This document shows positions 37,657-46,860 of a stretch of 64,000 nucleotides of DNA, in pieces. How positions within the stretch are numbered: the stretch's first letter is position 1; every line of letters starts with the position of its first letter. Origin of the DNA: Bifidobacterium sp. WK012_4_13 (lineage in GTDB: Bacteria; Actinomycetota; Actinomycetes; Actinomycetales; Bifidobacteriaceae); contig NZ_CP129683.1 of the NCBI RefSeq assembly GCF_041080835.1, forward strand, positions 744,001 through 808,000, in the 5' to 3' direction. The notes under the pieces are model-generated. The model was given only the letters and a program-made list of their open reading frames with translations. It was not told the origin of the DNA and did no database searches. The translations under genes and the position numbers were made by a program.

Positions 37657-39027
37657 CTAATATGAAGCATCCATGGGATCGTCCCCGAAAAGCTGCTTGC
37701 GTGCCTCAGGCGGCATTGTCCTGGAATCCAACCACCCGTATGGCAGATGAACCTTTCGCGCGTATCTGACACGGCCACGAGGCTTGTCTGCTATCTCCAT
37801 CGGGAATGGTGTGTCCGCATCGAATCGAGCGACCTTCGCATCCACGTCTGCAACGCTTTCGCATTCCATGAATGCGCGACGAGCCTCGCCGCCGACGGGA
37901 AAGCCCTTGAGATACCAAGCCACATGCTTGCGAAGATCGTGAACCGCCATCTTCTCATCACCGTCATAGAACTCGGTGAGAAGTCTGGCATGTCTGGCGA
38001 TGATTTCACCGATCTGGCCCAGCGTCGGGTTGACACGCTCGGAAGAACCGTTGAGCGCGTTGGCTATGTCTGCGAAAAGCCATGGCCTGCCCTGGCATCC
38101 ACGACCCACGGCGACGCCGGCGCAGCCTGTCTGGCTCATCATTTCGAGAGCGTCCTCCGCCGTCCATATATCACCGTTCCCGAATACCGGGATGCTCAAT
38201 TCCTCCGCCAGCTGTGCGATTCGATTCCAGTCGGAATGACCGCCATAGTATTCCGCGGTCGTTCTCGCATGGAGCGTTACTGCGGCGCAGCCTTCCTCCT
38301 GAGCGATATGGCCGGCTTCAAGAAATGTCTCATGCTCATGATCGATGCCGACCCTGATCTTGGCCGTGACGGGAATGCCCGCCGGCTCGCACACGCCAAC
38401 GACTCGATGAATCAGTTCCGCAAAGACATCCAGCTTCCATGGCAGGGCTGAGCCACCGCCGTGACGAGTGACCTTGGGAGCAGGGCACCCGAAATTCAGG
38501 TCGACGTGATCGGCCATATCGCCGTCAGCGACCATCGCCGCAGCCTGACGCGTTATATCCGGATTGACGCCATAAAGCTGAAGAGAACGTGGATGTTCAC
38601 TGGGAGCGAAACGACAGAGCCTGAATGCCTTCGGATTCCTTGCAACCAGCGCGCGTGCGGTGATCATCTCGGCGACGTAGAGACCGTGTGGACCGAATTG
38701 TTCGCACAGCACCCGGAATGGCCAATTGGTGACCCCGGCCATAGGTGACAGCATGACAGGCGTCTCGATGTGCAGCTTCCCCAGATTGACGCCATCGAAG
38801 CGTCTATCCCTACTCGACGGAAGCGCCGACTGAGTTCCTTCGAACGCTTGCGCTTCTTGGATCCGCTGCCCGCCCTGAACCGATGATCTCTGTCGAGGAG
38901 AATCGGAAGACTCCAACGCCTCTGCAGACACGGAAGTCTCAGCAGCCACGGAAACCTCAGCAGATACAGAAGCGTCGGCGTCCTGAACCTTCAGCCCATC
39001 ACGACCCTGAACATCCCCGGTATCCAT
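37657..39027 (-). CDS. dus: tRNA-dihydrouridine synthase
   Basis: A roughly 456-residue flavoprotein that reduces uridines in tRNA D-loops. The core begins near residue 85 (SPMAGVTNWPFR) with the FGCPAPKV motif carrying the catalytic Cys, then GNGDIWTAEDA (phosphate-binding). The first ~75 residues are a low-complexity Ala/Glu/Ser/Val extension (repeats like VSAE) absent from typical Dus. I prefer ATG 39027 because GAGAGG lies four bases upstream; the true start might also be internal. The Dus subtype (DusB-like) is likely. Confidence 0.94.
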   Translation of the reverse strand: MDTGDVQGRDGLKVQDADASVSAEVSVAAETSVSAEALESSDSPRQRSSVQGGQRIQEAQAFEGTQSALPSSRDRRFDGVNLGKLHIETPVMLSPMAGVTNWPFRVLCEQFGPHGLYVAEMITARALVARNPKAFRLCRFAPSEHPRSLQLYGVNPDITRQAAAMVADGDMADHVDLNFGCPAPKVTRHGGGSALPWKLDVFAELIHRVVGVCEPAGIPVTAKIRVGIDHEHETFLEAGHIAQEEGCAAVTLHARTTAEYYGGHSDWNRIAQLAEELSIPVFGNGDIWTAEDALEMMSQTGCAGVAVGRGCQGRPWLFADIANALNGSSERVNPTLGQIGEIIARHARLLTEFYDGDEKMAVHDLRKHVAWYLKGFPVGGEARRAFMECESVADVDAKVARFDADTPFPMEIADKPRGRVRYARKVHLPYGWLDSRTMPPEARKQLFGDDPMDASY

Positions 39028-39101
39028 ATCGCCTCTCAATCAGCGTCACATCGTCTTGGCGAACGCCCATCTAGACGTCCCCTTCGCGGCGTTGTCAACG
39101 C

Positions 39102-40619
39102 TCAGTAGCTTCCGCCTGCCTCAGCGACCTTCACGGGTGCCGATTCATCGATTCCCTGCTCCTGCGAAACGTCCACCGAGCCATCCGCAGCGGTCGAGCC
39201 AGTGATGCTCGCCGGGCCTTCGGGATATCGCACGCGCCTCTCCTGAATGCGAGCGCGCACATACTCCTCGACCTTGTCAAGCGCGACGCGTTCCTGCTTC
39301 ATCGTGTCACGATCACGGATTGTCACGGCTTGGTCATTAGGCGTATCGAAGTCGACGGTGATGCACAGCGGCGTGCCGATTTCGTCTTCGCGACGGTAAC
39401 GACGGCCGATTGCACCCGACTCGTCATAGTCGATCATCCATTCGTTCTGCCGCAGGTCACCTGCGAGATTATGTGCGATGGACTGCAGCTCGGGCTTCTT
39501 GGAAAGGGGCAGGACGGCGGCCTTCACAGGAGCGAGTCGTGGATCGAGACGCAACACCGTACGACGGTCGACTCCTCCCTTGGTGTTCGGAGCCTCGTCG
39601 ACATCATATGCATCCACCAGGAATGCCATCAGGGATCGAGTCAGACCAGCGGCCGGCTCGATGACGAACGGCGTGTATTTCTGTCCCGATGCCTGATCGA
39701 AGTAGCTCAGATCCTCACCCGAATGCTTTGCATGGGCACCAAGATCGAAATCGGTTCGATTGGCAACGCCCTCGAGCTCACCCCACTGCGAGCCTTGGAA
39801 TCCAAAGCGGTATTCGATGTCGACGGTTCGCTTCGCATAATGCGCGAGCTTCTCCTTCGGATGTTCGTAGTGACGCAGGTTCTCTGCCTTGACACCCAGA
39901 TCGGTATACCAGCGCGTGCGGGTATCAATCCAGTATTGATGCCAGTCCTCGTCTGTTCCCGGCTGAACGAAGAACTCCATTTCCATCTGTTCGAATTCAC
40001 GGGTCCTGAATATGAAGTTGCCCGGGGTGATCTCGTTACGGAAGCTCTTGCCCATGTTGGCGATTCCGAATGGGGGCTTTGAGCGCGAGGAACCCATCAC
40101 ATTCTTGAAATCGACGAAAATGCCCTGCGCCGTCTCCGGTCGCAGATAATGAAGGCTGCTGTCATCCTGAACCGGTCCGAGGTGGGTCTGCAGCATCATG
40201 TTGAAGTCGCGAGGCTCCGTCCAGTTTCCCTTGGTTCCGCAGTCGGGGCACGGAATGTCCTTCAATCCGTCCTTCGGCTCATGACCGTGCTTCTCGAAGT
40301 ATGCCTCCTCCAAGGTATCGGCGCGATGACGCTTGTGGCAAGACAAGCACTCGATCAGGGGATCATTGAATACCGAGACATGACCTGAGGCAACCCATAC
40401 TTCGGTGGGAAGAATGATCGAGGTATCGACGCCGACCACATCGCCGCGGGTGATGACCATGGAACGCCACCATTCGCGCTTGATGTTGTCCTTGAGCGCA
40501 ACCCCGAGCGGCCCGTAATCCCATGCGGAACGCGTACCGCCATAGATTTCCCCAGCCGGAAACACAAAGCCACGACGCTTCGCCAAAGACACCACTGCAT
40601 CAAGTCTGGATTCTGACAC
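39102..40619 (-). CDS. glyS: glycyl-tRNA synthetase (dimeric type)
   Basis: A 505-residue class II aminoacyl-tRNA synthetase of the alpha2 (archaeal/eukaryotic-like, Gram-positive) type. It has motif 1 near the N-terminus ([17 protein letters not shown]), a zinc-like CxxC pair (CLSC, CPDC) in the insertion, motif 2 FRNEI, and motif 3 followed by an anticodon-binding domain and a short Ala/Glu/Ser tail. I start it at GTG 40619 with AAGAGGT five to six bases upstream. No separate glyQ is needed. Confidence 0.95.
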   Translation of the reverse strand: MSESRLDAVVSLAKRRGFVFPAGEIYGGTRSAWDYGPLGVALKDNIKREWWRSMVITRGDVVGVDTSIILPTEVWVASGHVSVFNDPLIECLSCHKRHRADTLEEAYFEKHGHEPKDGLKDIPCPDCGTKGNWTEPRDFNMMLQTHLGPVQDDSSLHYLRPETAQGIFVDFKNVMGSSRSKPPFGIANMGKSFRNEITPGNFIFRTREFEQMEMEFFVQPGTDEDWHQYWIDTRTRWYTDLGVKAENLRHYEHPKEKLAHYAKRTVDIEYRFGFQGSQWGELEGVANRTDFDLGAHAKHSGEDLSYFDQASGQKYTPFVIEPAAGLTRSLMAFLVDAYDVDEAPNTKGGVDRRTVLRLDPRLAPVKAAVLPLSKKPELQSIAHNLAGDLRQNEWMIDYDESGAIGRRYRREDEIGTPLCITVDFDTPNDQAVTIRDRDTMKQERVALDKVEEYVRARIQERRVRYPEGPASITGSTAADGSVDVSQEQGIDESAPVKVAEAGGSY

Positions 40620-40852
40620 GGAACACCTCTTGTTGGATTTCACCGGGATTTGAACGAGTTCAAGATTATAGCCACCGCATGACACACCCATCGCATGTCA
40701 CATGCGGAATCGTGAGGCCTGTCGCCCGTGATTCGGGGGGAATTGCGTGAAGGGCCGTACGTGACGGACAGCACGAACCTTCATCCTTGACCTGGATGCG
40801 GGCTGCGCGGCAACGGGAGCCACATGTCTGCGTTGTCATTTATCGTGAAAAA

Positions 40853-40938
40853 GTCGTGCAGGGGAACTCGCAGCGAGTTGAGAAGGTACAAACCTGACCC
40901 TTGGAACCTGTTGGTTAAGACCATCGTAGGGAGGCATG
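40853..40938 (+). ncRNA. TPP (thi-box) riboswitch
   Basis: Matches the thiamine-pyrophosphate aptamer: GGGGAAC at 40861, the P3 hairpin with TTGAGA, then CCCTTGGAACCTG (near 40899-40911) and a 3' segment ending GTAGGGAGG (40926-40934). The P1 stem (about 40856-40859 with 40934-40937) takes in the end of the GGGAGG ribosome-binding site of thiM, whose ATG is at 40941. This suggests translational control: TPP binding would hide the site. Confidence 0.92.
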
Positions 40939-40940
40939 CA

Positions 40941-41879
40941 ATGACCGAATCATTGCCAATCACATCATCCAAAGCAGCATCGCCCTCTTCGGGGCGTCAG
41001 GCGTTCCGACCCATGTCACCGGACAGTCCAATCCGCGAGAGGATCAGAGAGGCCTGCGCGATGGTTCGGCAGAAGACTCCTCTGGCCCAGTCCTTCACGA
41101 ACTTCGTGACGATGAACCTCGTCGCCAACGCGCAGCTTGCAGCAGGTGGCAGTGCGGCGATGAGCTTCCTTCCGGACGACATAGTCGATATCGATGACAT
41201 ATCAGGCGCGAGCTACATCAATGTAGGAACGCTGCTTCCCTCGTATAGGGAGACACTTGAAAAGATCGCACAGGTCTTCTTCGAAAGGCAGTCCCTGTGG
41301 GTCCTCGACCCTGTCGCCGCAGGGCTTGGAGCCACGAGAACGGCGATCCTCAGGTCATTTGCGAACTATCCGCCGACGATAGTGCGCGCAAACGCCTCTG
41401 AGACAATCGCGCTCTGTGGCATATGGGGCATCAGCCTGGGCCCTGACTCACATGGCGGGATGAATCGTCCAGCCGGTGTCGAGACGGTCGATGACGTCGA
41501 CAGCGCAATGCCCTATGCAATCGAGCTCGCACGCTATCTGCGCGCCCACAACTCGACGCACACGGCTGCCGTCGCCGTGTCAGGAGAGTGCGATCTGATC
41601 ACTGACGGGGAACGGAGCTTCAGACTTCCCGGCGGCGATGCGATGATGACGAAGATCACCGGTGCCGGCTGCTCCCTGGGAGGCGTCACCGCAAGCTACC
41701 TTGCGGTTTCCGATCCTCTTATCGCAGCGACTGCGGCCTCGCTGCACTATAATCGCGCTTCCGAAAAGGCAGGCGCCGTCGCGAAGGGACCGGGCAGCTT
41801 CCAAGCGGAATTCCTGGATGCATTGTGGCAGACCCAGCCGGACGAAATCTGTGCCAGTGACATCATCGAGTCGCGCTGA
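40941..41879 (+). CDS. thiM: hydroxyethylthiazole kinase
   Basis: A 312-residue thiamine salvage kinase that phosphorylates 4-methyl-5-(2-hydroxyethyl)thiazole. Family motifs include SFTNFVTMNLVANAQLAAGGSAAM, VLDPVAAG and the anion-hole-like GAGCSLGG near residue 250. An N-terminal extension of about 25-30 residues precedes the core. Translation is governed by the overlapping TPP riboswitch. It is first in a thiM-thiE-UPF0045 operon. Confidence 0.96.
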   Translation: MTESLPITSSKAASPSSGRQAFRPMSPDSPIRERIREACAMVRQKTPLAQSFTNFVTMNLVANAQLAAGGSAAMSFLPDDIVDIDDISGASYINVGTLLPSYRETLEKIAQVFFERQSLWVLDPVAAGLGATRTAILRSFANYPPTIVRANASETIALCGIWGISLGPDSHGGMNRPAGVETVDDVDSAMPYAIELARYLRAHNSTHTAAVAVSGECDLITDGERSFRLPGGDAMMTKITGAGCSLGGVTASYLAVSDPLIAATAASLHYNRASEKAGAVAKGPGSFQAEFLDALWQTQPDEICASDIIESR

Positions 41880-42008
41880 ATCGTGCGTCGATGCTGGGAG
41901 TACGCGATTGCTTGACATTGAGCGTCAAATCGAGATATGAACCCAGATCGCACATGACAGCCCGAAATATGCATTCAATACGCATTCAAGAAGATCAGGA
42001 GGTAGCAA

Positions 42009-42743
42009 ATGGAAGGTGCAGAGGAATCTGAGCATTTCCAATCATTGCGTGACTCACTCGACATCTCGGCTTATCTGGTGATAGGACCCGAGAACACCAA
42101 GGGCCGAGATGTCGCTGCAATCGTAGGGGACGCTCTGTTGGGAGGCATCACGTGCGTGCAGCTGAGGGCAAAGCATTCCGACGCGTCACAGATAGTCGCT
42201 CTTGCCCGTCAGATCGCGGATGTCATCAGCCGTGCAGGAAAAAGCGACAGCGTCGCCTTTGTCATTGACGACCGCGTCGATGTCGTCTGGCAATGCCGTT
42301 GCATGGGAATCAAGGTCGATGGCGTCCATGTCGGGCAGACCGACATGGACGTACGCTATTGCAGAAGACTGCTGGGACCGAACGCGGTCATTGGCCTTTC
42401 CGCAGCGACAGACAGGCTTGTGGACTTGGTGAATGAGCTTCCTTCAGGAATCATCGACTATGTCGGAGCGGGTCCAGTCCATCCATCGGCAAGCAAGCCG
42501 GATTGCGGTGTCGACGCCGATGGTCAGATGCATGTCCTGGCAGTTCAGGGCATTGCAAGGCTTGCGGAAATCAGCAGATATCCCGTTGTCGCGGGAGGAG
42601 GAGTCACCGTCGCCGACATTCCAGCGCTCGCCCAGACCAAGGCCGCAGGGTGGTTCGTGATCTCAGCCATCGCCGGGGCGGATGACCCTCGCCTGGCAGC
42701 GGAAAAGCTGGTCCGCGCATGGGATTCAGCCCGCCGCAGGTAA
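42009..42743 (+). CDS. thiE: thiamine-phosphate synthase
   Basis: A 244-residue TIM-barrel enzyme joining hydroxymethylpyrimidine diphosphate and thiazole phosphate. Visible motifs are CVQLRAKH (substrate/diphosphate binding), VIDDRVDV, GVHVGQTDMD and YVGAGPVHPSASKPD, with GGGVT near the C-terminus. AGGAGGTAGC lies just upstream of the ATG. It lies 129 bp downstream of thiM, in the same riboswitch-controlled unit. Confidence 0.97.
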   Translation: MEGAEESEHFQSLRDSLDISAYLVIGPENTKGRDVAAIVGDALLGGITCVQLRAKHSDASQIVALARQIADVISRAGKSDSVAFVIDDRVDVVWQCRCMGIKVDGVHVGQTDMDVRYCRRLLGPNAVIGLSAATDRLVDLVNELPSGIIDYVGAGPVHPSASKPDCGVDADGQMHVLAVQGIARLAEISRYPVVAGGGVTVADIPALAQTKAAGWFVISAIAGADDPRLAAEKLVRAWDSARRR

Positions 42744-42789
42744 TCATTCAATCCGTGCAACAAACCATTCGAACCATGAGGAGTCTCAC

Positions 42790-43167
42790 ATGACTGAAGC
42801 AACGACAGCAACGACCACATCAGCAGATGGCACCGAGAAGGACGGTGCACGAGGCAAGGGAAGCTACATCAATACCGTGGCGGCCCTGTCGATCGCCCCG
42901 AGCGGCGTAGGCGATGAGCTATCACAATACGTCGCTCAGGCAGTCGACGTCATTCGCGATTCCGGCCTTCCCAACGAAACCAACGCCATGTTCACCAACA
43001 TCGAAGGCGACCTTGACGATGTGCTCAAGGTCGTGCGTGACGCAACCCTGAAACTGGCCGGACAGGGCTACCGCACCGGTGTGGTGCTCAAACTCGATAT
43101 CCGCCCCGGGTTCGAGGGACAGATCCACAGAAAGGCCGAGCTCGTGGATGAGATTCTGAGAAAATAG
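42790..43167 (+). CDS. UPF0045/MTH1187 family thiamine-binding protein
   Basis: A 125-residue protein. After a Thr-rich tail of ~25 residues comes the ferredoxin-like UPF0045 fold (VAALSIAPSG, NAMFTNIEGD, KLDIRPG). Family members bind thiamine or hydroxymethylpyrimidine-like compounds (YkoF-related). ATG 42790 has GAGGAG six bases upstream. Position next to thiE under the TPP riboswitch supports a role in thiamine or precursor handling; the precise ligand is not known. Confidence 0.9.
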   Translation: MTEATTATTTSADGTEKDGARGKGSYINTVAALSIAPSGVGDELSQYVAQAVDVIRDSGLPNETNAMFTNIEGDLDDVLKVVRDATLKLAGQGYRTGVVLKLDIRPGFEGQIHRKAELVDEILRK

Positions 43168-43384
43168 TCCACATCCTCAACGAGGTTTTCATGCCCTGAC
43201 AGGCTCTCCCAAGCAGGAACGGGGACTGTCAGGCAGGCATGGGGTCAGTCTGGCAAACTCCCAGGACCGGTTTCCAGACCGTTCATGTCGAGCCGTCCTG
43301 AATCGCCATGCGACTTGGAAACATGGGCTTGGAAATCAGTGTCTCGGAGCGCTGTCATCCTGAAAACCTGCTATGGCCCAGTCC

Positions 43385-44173
43385 CTACTTCACTCCTCCG
43401 AAGCGACGATCACGATGCACGTAATCGTTGATCGCCCGCCACAGAACGTCGCGCCCACAATCGGGAAACAATTCGGGCACGAAGTCGAGCTCTGAATAGG
43501 CGGCCTCCCAGGGAAGGAAATTGCTGGTCCGCTGCTCGCCAGAGGTTCGTATCACCAGATCGCAGTCAGGAATGTCAGGATTATAGAGGTGCTCCGCAAT
43601 CATCTTCTCGGTGACGCGATTCCCCTTGATCCTTCCACTGGCAATCTCCCGGGCTATTTCGGTCGCAGCGTCGGCTATCTCTGCCCGTCCTCCATAGTTG
43701 ATGCAGAACACAACGTCTATGACCTTGTTGTTCTTGGTCTGCTCCATCGCATCCTCAAGCTCGTCGATCACGGACTTCCACAGCTTCGGCCTTCTCCCCG
43801 ACCATCGAACGCGCACTCCCCATGCATTCATCTGAGAGACGCGGCGGTGAATGATGTCACGCGAGAACCCCATCAGAAAACGCACCTCGCTCGGCGAGCG
43901 CTTCCAGTTTTCAGTGGAGAAGGTATAGAGACTCAGATATCGCACACCGGCCTCGATCGCTCCTGCAATGATGTCAAAGACGACGGGTTCTGCCGCCTGA
44001 TGCCCGTCGGTCCTTACCAGACCTCGCTTTTTCGCCCATCGACCGTTGCCGTCCATGATGACGCCGACATGACGGGGCACCTGCTTCTTGGGGAAGTCAG
44101 GAATCCTTGAGGGCTGGGAAAAGGGTGCCGCTGGCACATCCAGGGACTTGTAGTCGACGTGATCGAAAGTCAT
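43385..44173 (-). CDS. uppS: isoprenyl transferase (undecaprenyl diphosphate synthase type)
   Basis: A 262-residue cis-prenyltransferase that makes the lipid carrier for peptidoglycan. Diagnostic are the phosphate-binding GVIMDGNGRWAKKRG near residue 37, the central SLYTFSTENW, and the basic RTSGEQRTSNFLPWE motif. The ATG overlaps the recO stop (ATGA). Confidence 0.97.
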   Translation of the reverse strand: MTFDHVDYKSLDVPAAPFSQPSRIPDFPKKQVPRHVGVIMDGNGRWAKKRGLVRTDGHQAAEPVVFDIIAGAIEAGVRYLSLYTFSTENWKRSPSEVRFLMGFSRDIIHRRVSQMNAWGVRVRWSGRRPKLWKSVIDELEDAMEQTKNNKVIDVVFCINYGGRAEIADAATEIAREIASGRIKGNRVTEKMIAEHLYNPDIPDCDLVIRTSGEQRTSNFLPWEAAYSELDFVPELFPDCGRDVLWRAINDYVHRDRRFGGVK

Positions 44174-44898
44174 ACATTCGAATCTAACAACCGCAGTGAA
44201 CGAATTGGGCGTTCAAGGTAGTATTCTCCCCATTCCTCGACAAGTTCATCTACCTTGGGAGTCAGCATGTGCGCGTCGAGCAGCCTCCAGTCCCCAGCAA
44301 CCAGCCCATTGAGCTGGGAAATGGCTTGATCGTCGACCGCCCGCGCATCGGGGGTGCGATCCGCCGAGCACATCATTCCGCCCATGCGCACAGAGAAATA
44401 TGCAAGATTCTCTCGCCTTCCACAGACCACGCATGAGTCAAGCCTGGGGCTCCACCCAGCAAGCGCAAGCGCACGCATGACATACGATTCACCGGTGGCC
44501 TTGGGATCATGCCTATGATTTGCCATTGAGGCCAGAGCAGATACCAGCAGCACGTATTGGTCGCCCGAAGGCTCACGCTCGGCACTGACTATCTTGTCGA
44601 CGGACTCGACGATCACTCCGGCATTCATGTAGGCATCGTAGTCTGCACAAATCGGATCGGCATACGTCGCGATGCTCACCGCCTGGGATATGACATCCAG
44701 GCTTCGGCCCTGCGCGATGAGCACATCGGCACGCATGAACGGTTCCAGTCTCGCGCCAAATCTGGAGCGGGTGCGGCGCACACCCTTCGCCACCGCGCGC
44801 ACCTTTCCATGCATCTTGGTAAAGATGGTTATGATGCGATCAGCCTCGCCGAGCTTGACGGTCTTAAGAATCACGCCTTCATCGCGATAGGTTGCCAT
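44170..44898 (-). CDS. recO: DNA repair protein RecO
   Basis: A 242-residue RecF-pathway mediator. It has an N-terminal OB fold (ATYRDEGVILKTVKLGEADRI) and the C-terminal zinc-type region CVVCGRRENLAYFS...CS. I start it at ATG 44898; the open frame continues upstream through a Cys-rich non-conserved stretch that is probably not translated. GGGAGGAG lies about 13 bases upstream, a long spacing. It is coupled to uppS through an ATGA overlap. Confidence 0.95.
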   Translation of the reverse strand: MATYRDEGVILKTVKLGEADRIITIFTKMHGKVRAVAKGVRRTRSRFGARLEPFMRADVLIAQGRSLDVISQAVSIATYADPICADYDAYMNAGVIVESVDKIVSAEREPSGDQYVLLVSALASMANHRHDPKATGESYVMRALALAGWSPRLDSCVVCGRRENLAYFSVRMGGMMCSADRTPDARAVDDQAISQLNGLVAGDWRLLDAHMLTPKVDELVEEWGEYYLERPIRSLRLLDSNV

Positions 44899-44992
44899 GA
44901 ACCGTTCCAGTCTCCTCCCTGTGCCCGATGAATCCACACTTCGACAAGAAGCACGTCCGCACACCTGCACATCCGCACATCTGGAAACCACT

Positions 44993-46726
44993 CTAATAGA
45001 TGAACAGGCCCCAGAAGGCAAACAATAGCAATACGCAGAACATGGCAATCGTGGTATTGACGAACAGTGCCTTGCCGAAGCGCGTATAGGCGATGACCGG
45101 CTGCACCTCGCTCTTGGATGCGCCTGGTGGCTTCGCCCTCGTCTGTCGATGTCCGATTAATCCGCGAATCAAGGCCATCGTCGGCATCCTGAGCAGTCCT
45201 CGCATCGAAGCAACCTCGATGAGGCGGGCAAATACCCGTGACCATGCCCAGACCACAAGCGTCGAAACGATCTGAATGACAGGCCAGCTCCAATAGATCA
45301 TTCCGGCTGTTGCGGGAGCGCCTCCCCAGACAAGCTTCACCACGGCATACACCACCTGTGCAAGGCCGGAGAAGAACAGCACGAGAGTCGCCAGGGTGGT
45401 TCCGGTTATGAGGACGAGTATCTCTCCAAATCCGTGGGTGAACCCAAGCACATGACCGGAATCCCGTCGAATGAGCGCTCTGGTCTTGCGGACCAAGGCA
45501 ACGATCCACATCAGCATCGTCGCAAGGATGAAAATCAGTGAGGCCGCATGGATCACGAGCATGTACACGGTGAGGGTCGGACGGGAGCGCAAATCGAACG
45601 GCACCGCAATGGATTGCTTGATGGTCGCTCCGGTCACCAGCTGTGTGGTCTGCTTGAGATCATGCGTGATTCCGACAGCCCAGTCAACCATGTCGTTCTC
45701 ATACGAATCGACGAGAGGCGTATTGGTCTGGGCCTCGTCTCCCAGCCGCAGCACATGGTTGGCAAGCGGATAGTTGCGGATGGTCACGTTCCAGTTGTCT
45801 GCCTCATGCGCGAGCTTCATGATGGTCTGGGCGCCGTCGACCTGAGCCGTCATCACATCCTTCGATCCGTATGCCACAAAGGTTGGAATGGCGTATGCCG
45901 CAGGCTTCAGCGTATCGATGTCGAGATTATGCAGGCCGAAAAGGTCGAGGTCGGCGCTGAAGAGGCGTCTGACTATGGATTGATACCCTGGGTTGGCTCC
46001 GACCATGGCAAAGTCCTGAGCCGCAAGGAATCCTAGGGAATGACGTGGAGAATGCACCATAGGGCTCAGAAGAATCTGGAAGGCGACCTTATGGTCACTC
46101 TGCAGCAGGTAGGAGCTGATCCATGTGCTCTCGCTCGTTGCATATATCCCGACGGTGGATGAATCGACGTTCTCGAGCTCCCTCAGGTAATCTATGACCT
46201 GATCGTATGCCTTCGCCGATGCCGGGTAATCACGATTGGCGTCGGATGTGTTCCATACTGGCTTGTCAATCACAGCAGAGACGAAGCCTGCCGAGCTGAG
46301 ATCCGATGCGACGTCTCCAAAGGAATCCTCCGCCGTGCCATATCCCGCTCCATGCATGAAAACGACGCCGGGAAGCTTGCCGGATGCCCCCTTGGGTTCT
46401 CTGATCAGTATGTGGATGTGCTGGGTATCTCCGGTCGACTTCTGTTTCACGTCAATGGTCGCATGACGCTCTGTGATGGAATAGGTGCCCCTTTTGGCAA
46501 GGGTGACCTTGCTGGGGTTAGCGAATTTGACCGAGGTGTCGGAGTCCACCGTCTCGATGCTCTGATCGATGGGATCGTTGTTCCAAGGAACCGCAGTCGC
46601 ATTGGAAACCGAAGACAAAAGCGCTATCAGAATGACGAAAATGGGGAGACTCAAGGTCAGACGTTTGGACCAGCTCCACGCTTGTGGGCTCTCCTCAGTT
46701 TGATCTTTGCTTGACACGGAGCTCAT
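44993..46726 (-). CDS. alpha/beta-hydrolase fused to multi-helix membrane domain
   Basis: A 577-residue protein with an N-terminal signal anchor (about residues 23-45), an extracytoplasmic alpha/beta-hydrolase domain (about 80-370), and five or so C-terminal transmembrane helices (about 390-575). In the hydrolase part an HGAGYG oxyanion motif is clear, and the nucleophile elbow reads YATSEST instead of the usual GxSxG. A catalytic His candidate is in NHVLR (near 325). Similar BAAT/dienelactone-hydrolase-type proteins hydrolyse esters or thioesters. The substrate is unknown; its role is probably at the outer membrane surface. It is separated from recO by about 95 bp. Confidence 0.82.
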   Translation of the reverse strand: MSSVSSKDQTEESPQAWSWSKRLTLSLPIFVILIALLSSVSNATAVPWNNDPIDQSIETVDSDTSVKFANPSKVTLAKRGTYSITERHATIDVKQKSTGDTQHIHILIREPKGASGKLPGVVFMHGAGYGTAEDSFGDVASDLSSAGFVSAVIDKPVWNTSDANRDYPASAKAYDQVIDYLRELENVDSSTVGIYATSESTWISSYLLQSDHKVAFQILLSPMVHSPRHSLGFLAAQDFAMVGANPGYQSIVRRLFSADLDLFGLHNLDIDTLKPAAYAIPTFVAYGSKDVMTAQVDGAQTIMKLAHEADNWNVTIRNYPLANHVLRLGDEAQTNTPLVDSYENDMVDWAVGITHDLKQTTQLVTGATIKQSIAVPFDLRSRPTLTVYMLVIHAASLIFILATMLMWIVALVRKTRALIRRDSGHVLGFTHGFGEILVLITGTTLATLVLFFSGLAQVVYAVVKLVWGGAPATAGMIYWSWPVIQIVSTLVVWAWSRVFARLIEVASMRGLLRMPTMALIRGLIGHRQTRAKPPGASKSEVQPVIAYTRFGKALFVNTTIAMFCVLLLFAFWGLFIY

Positions 46727-46860
46727 TGTATATGCTCATGCCGAATTCGGGCTGAAAAGACGAAAATGAGCGTTGCCGGTGACTGTGATCAGACCGTCAT
46801 CGGCAGCGCTCTCGAAGAGGGTTTGGGCTCGGACACCCAATCACACTTCCATCGCTCGAA

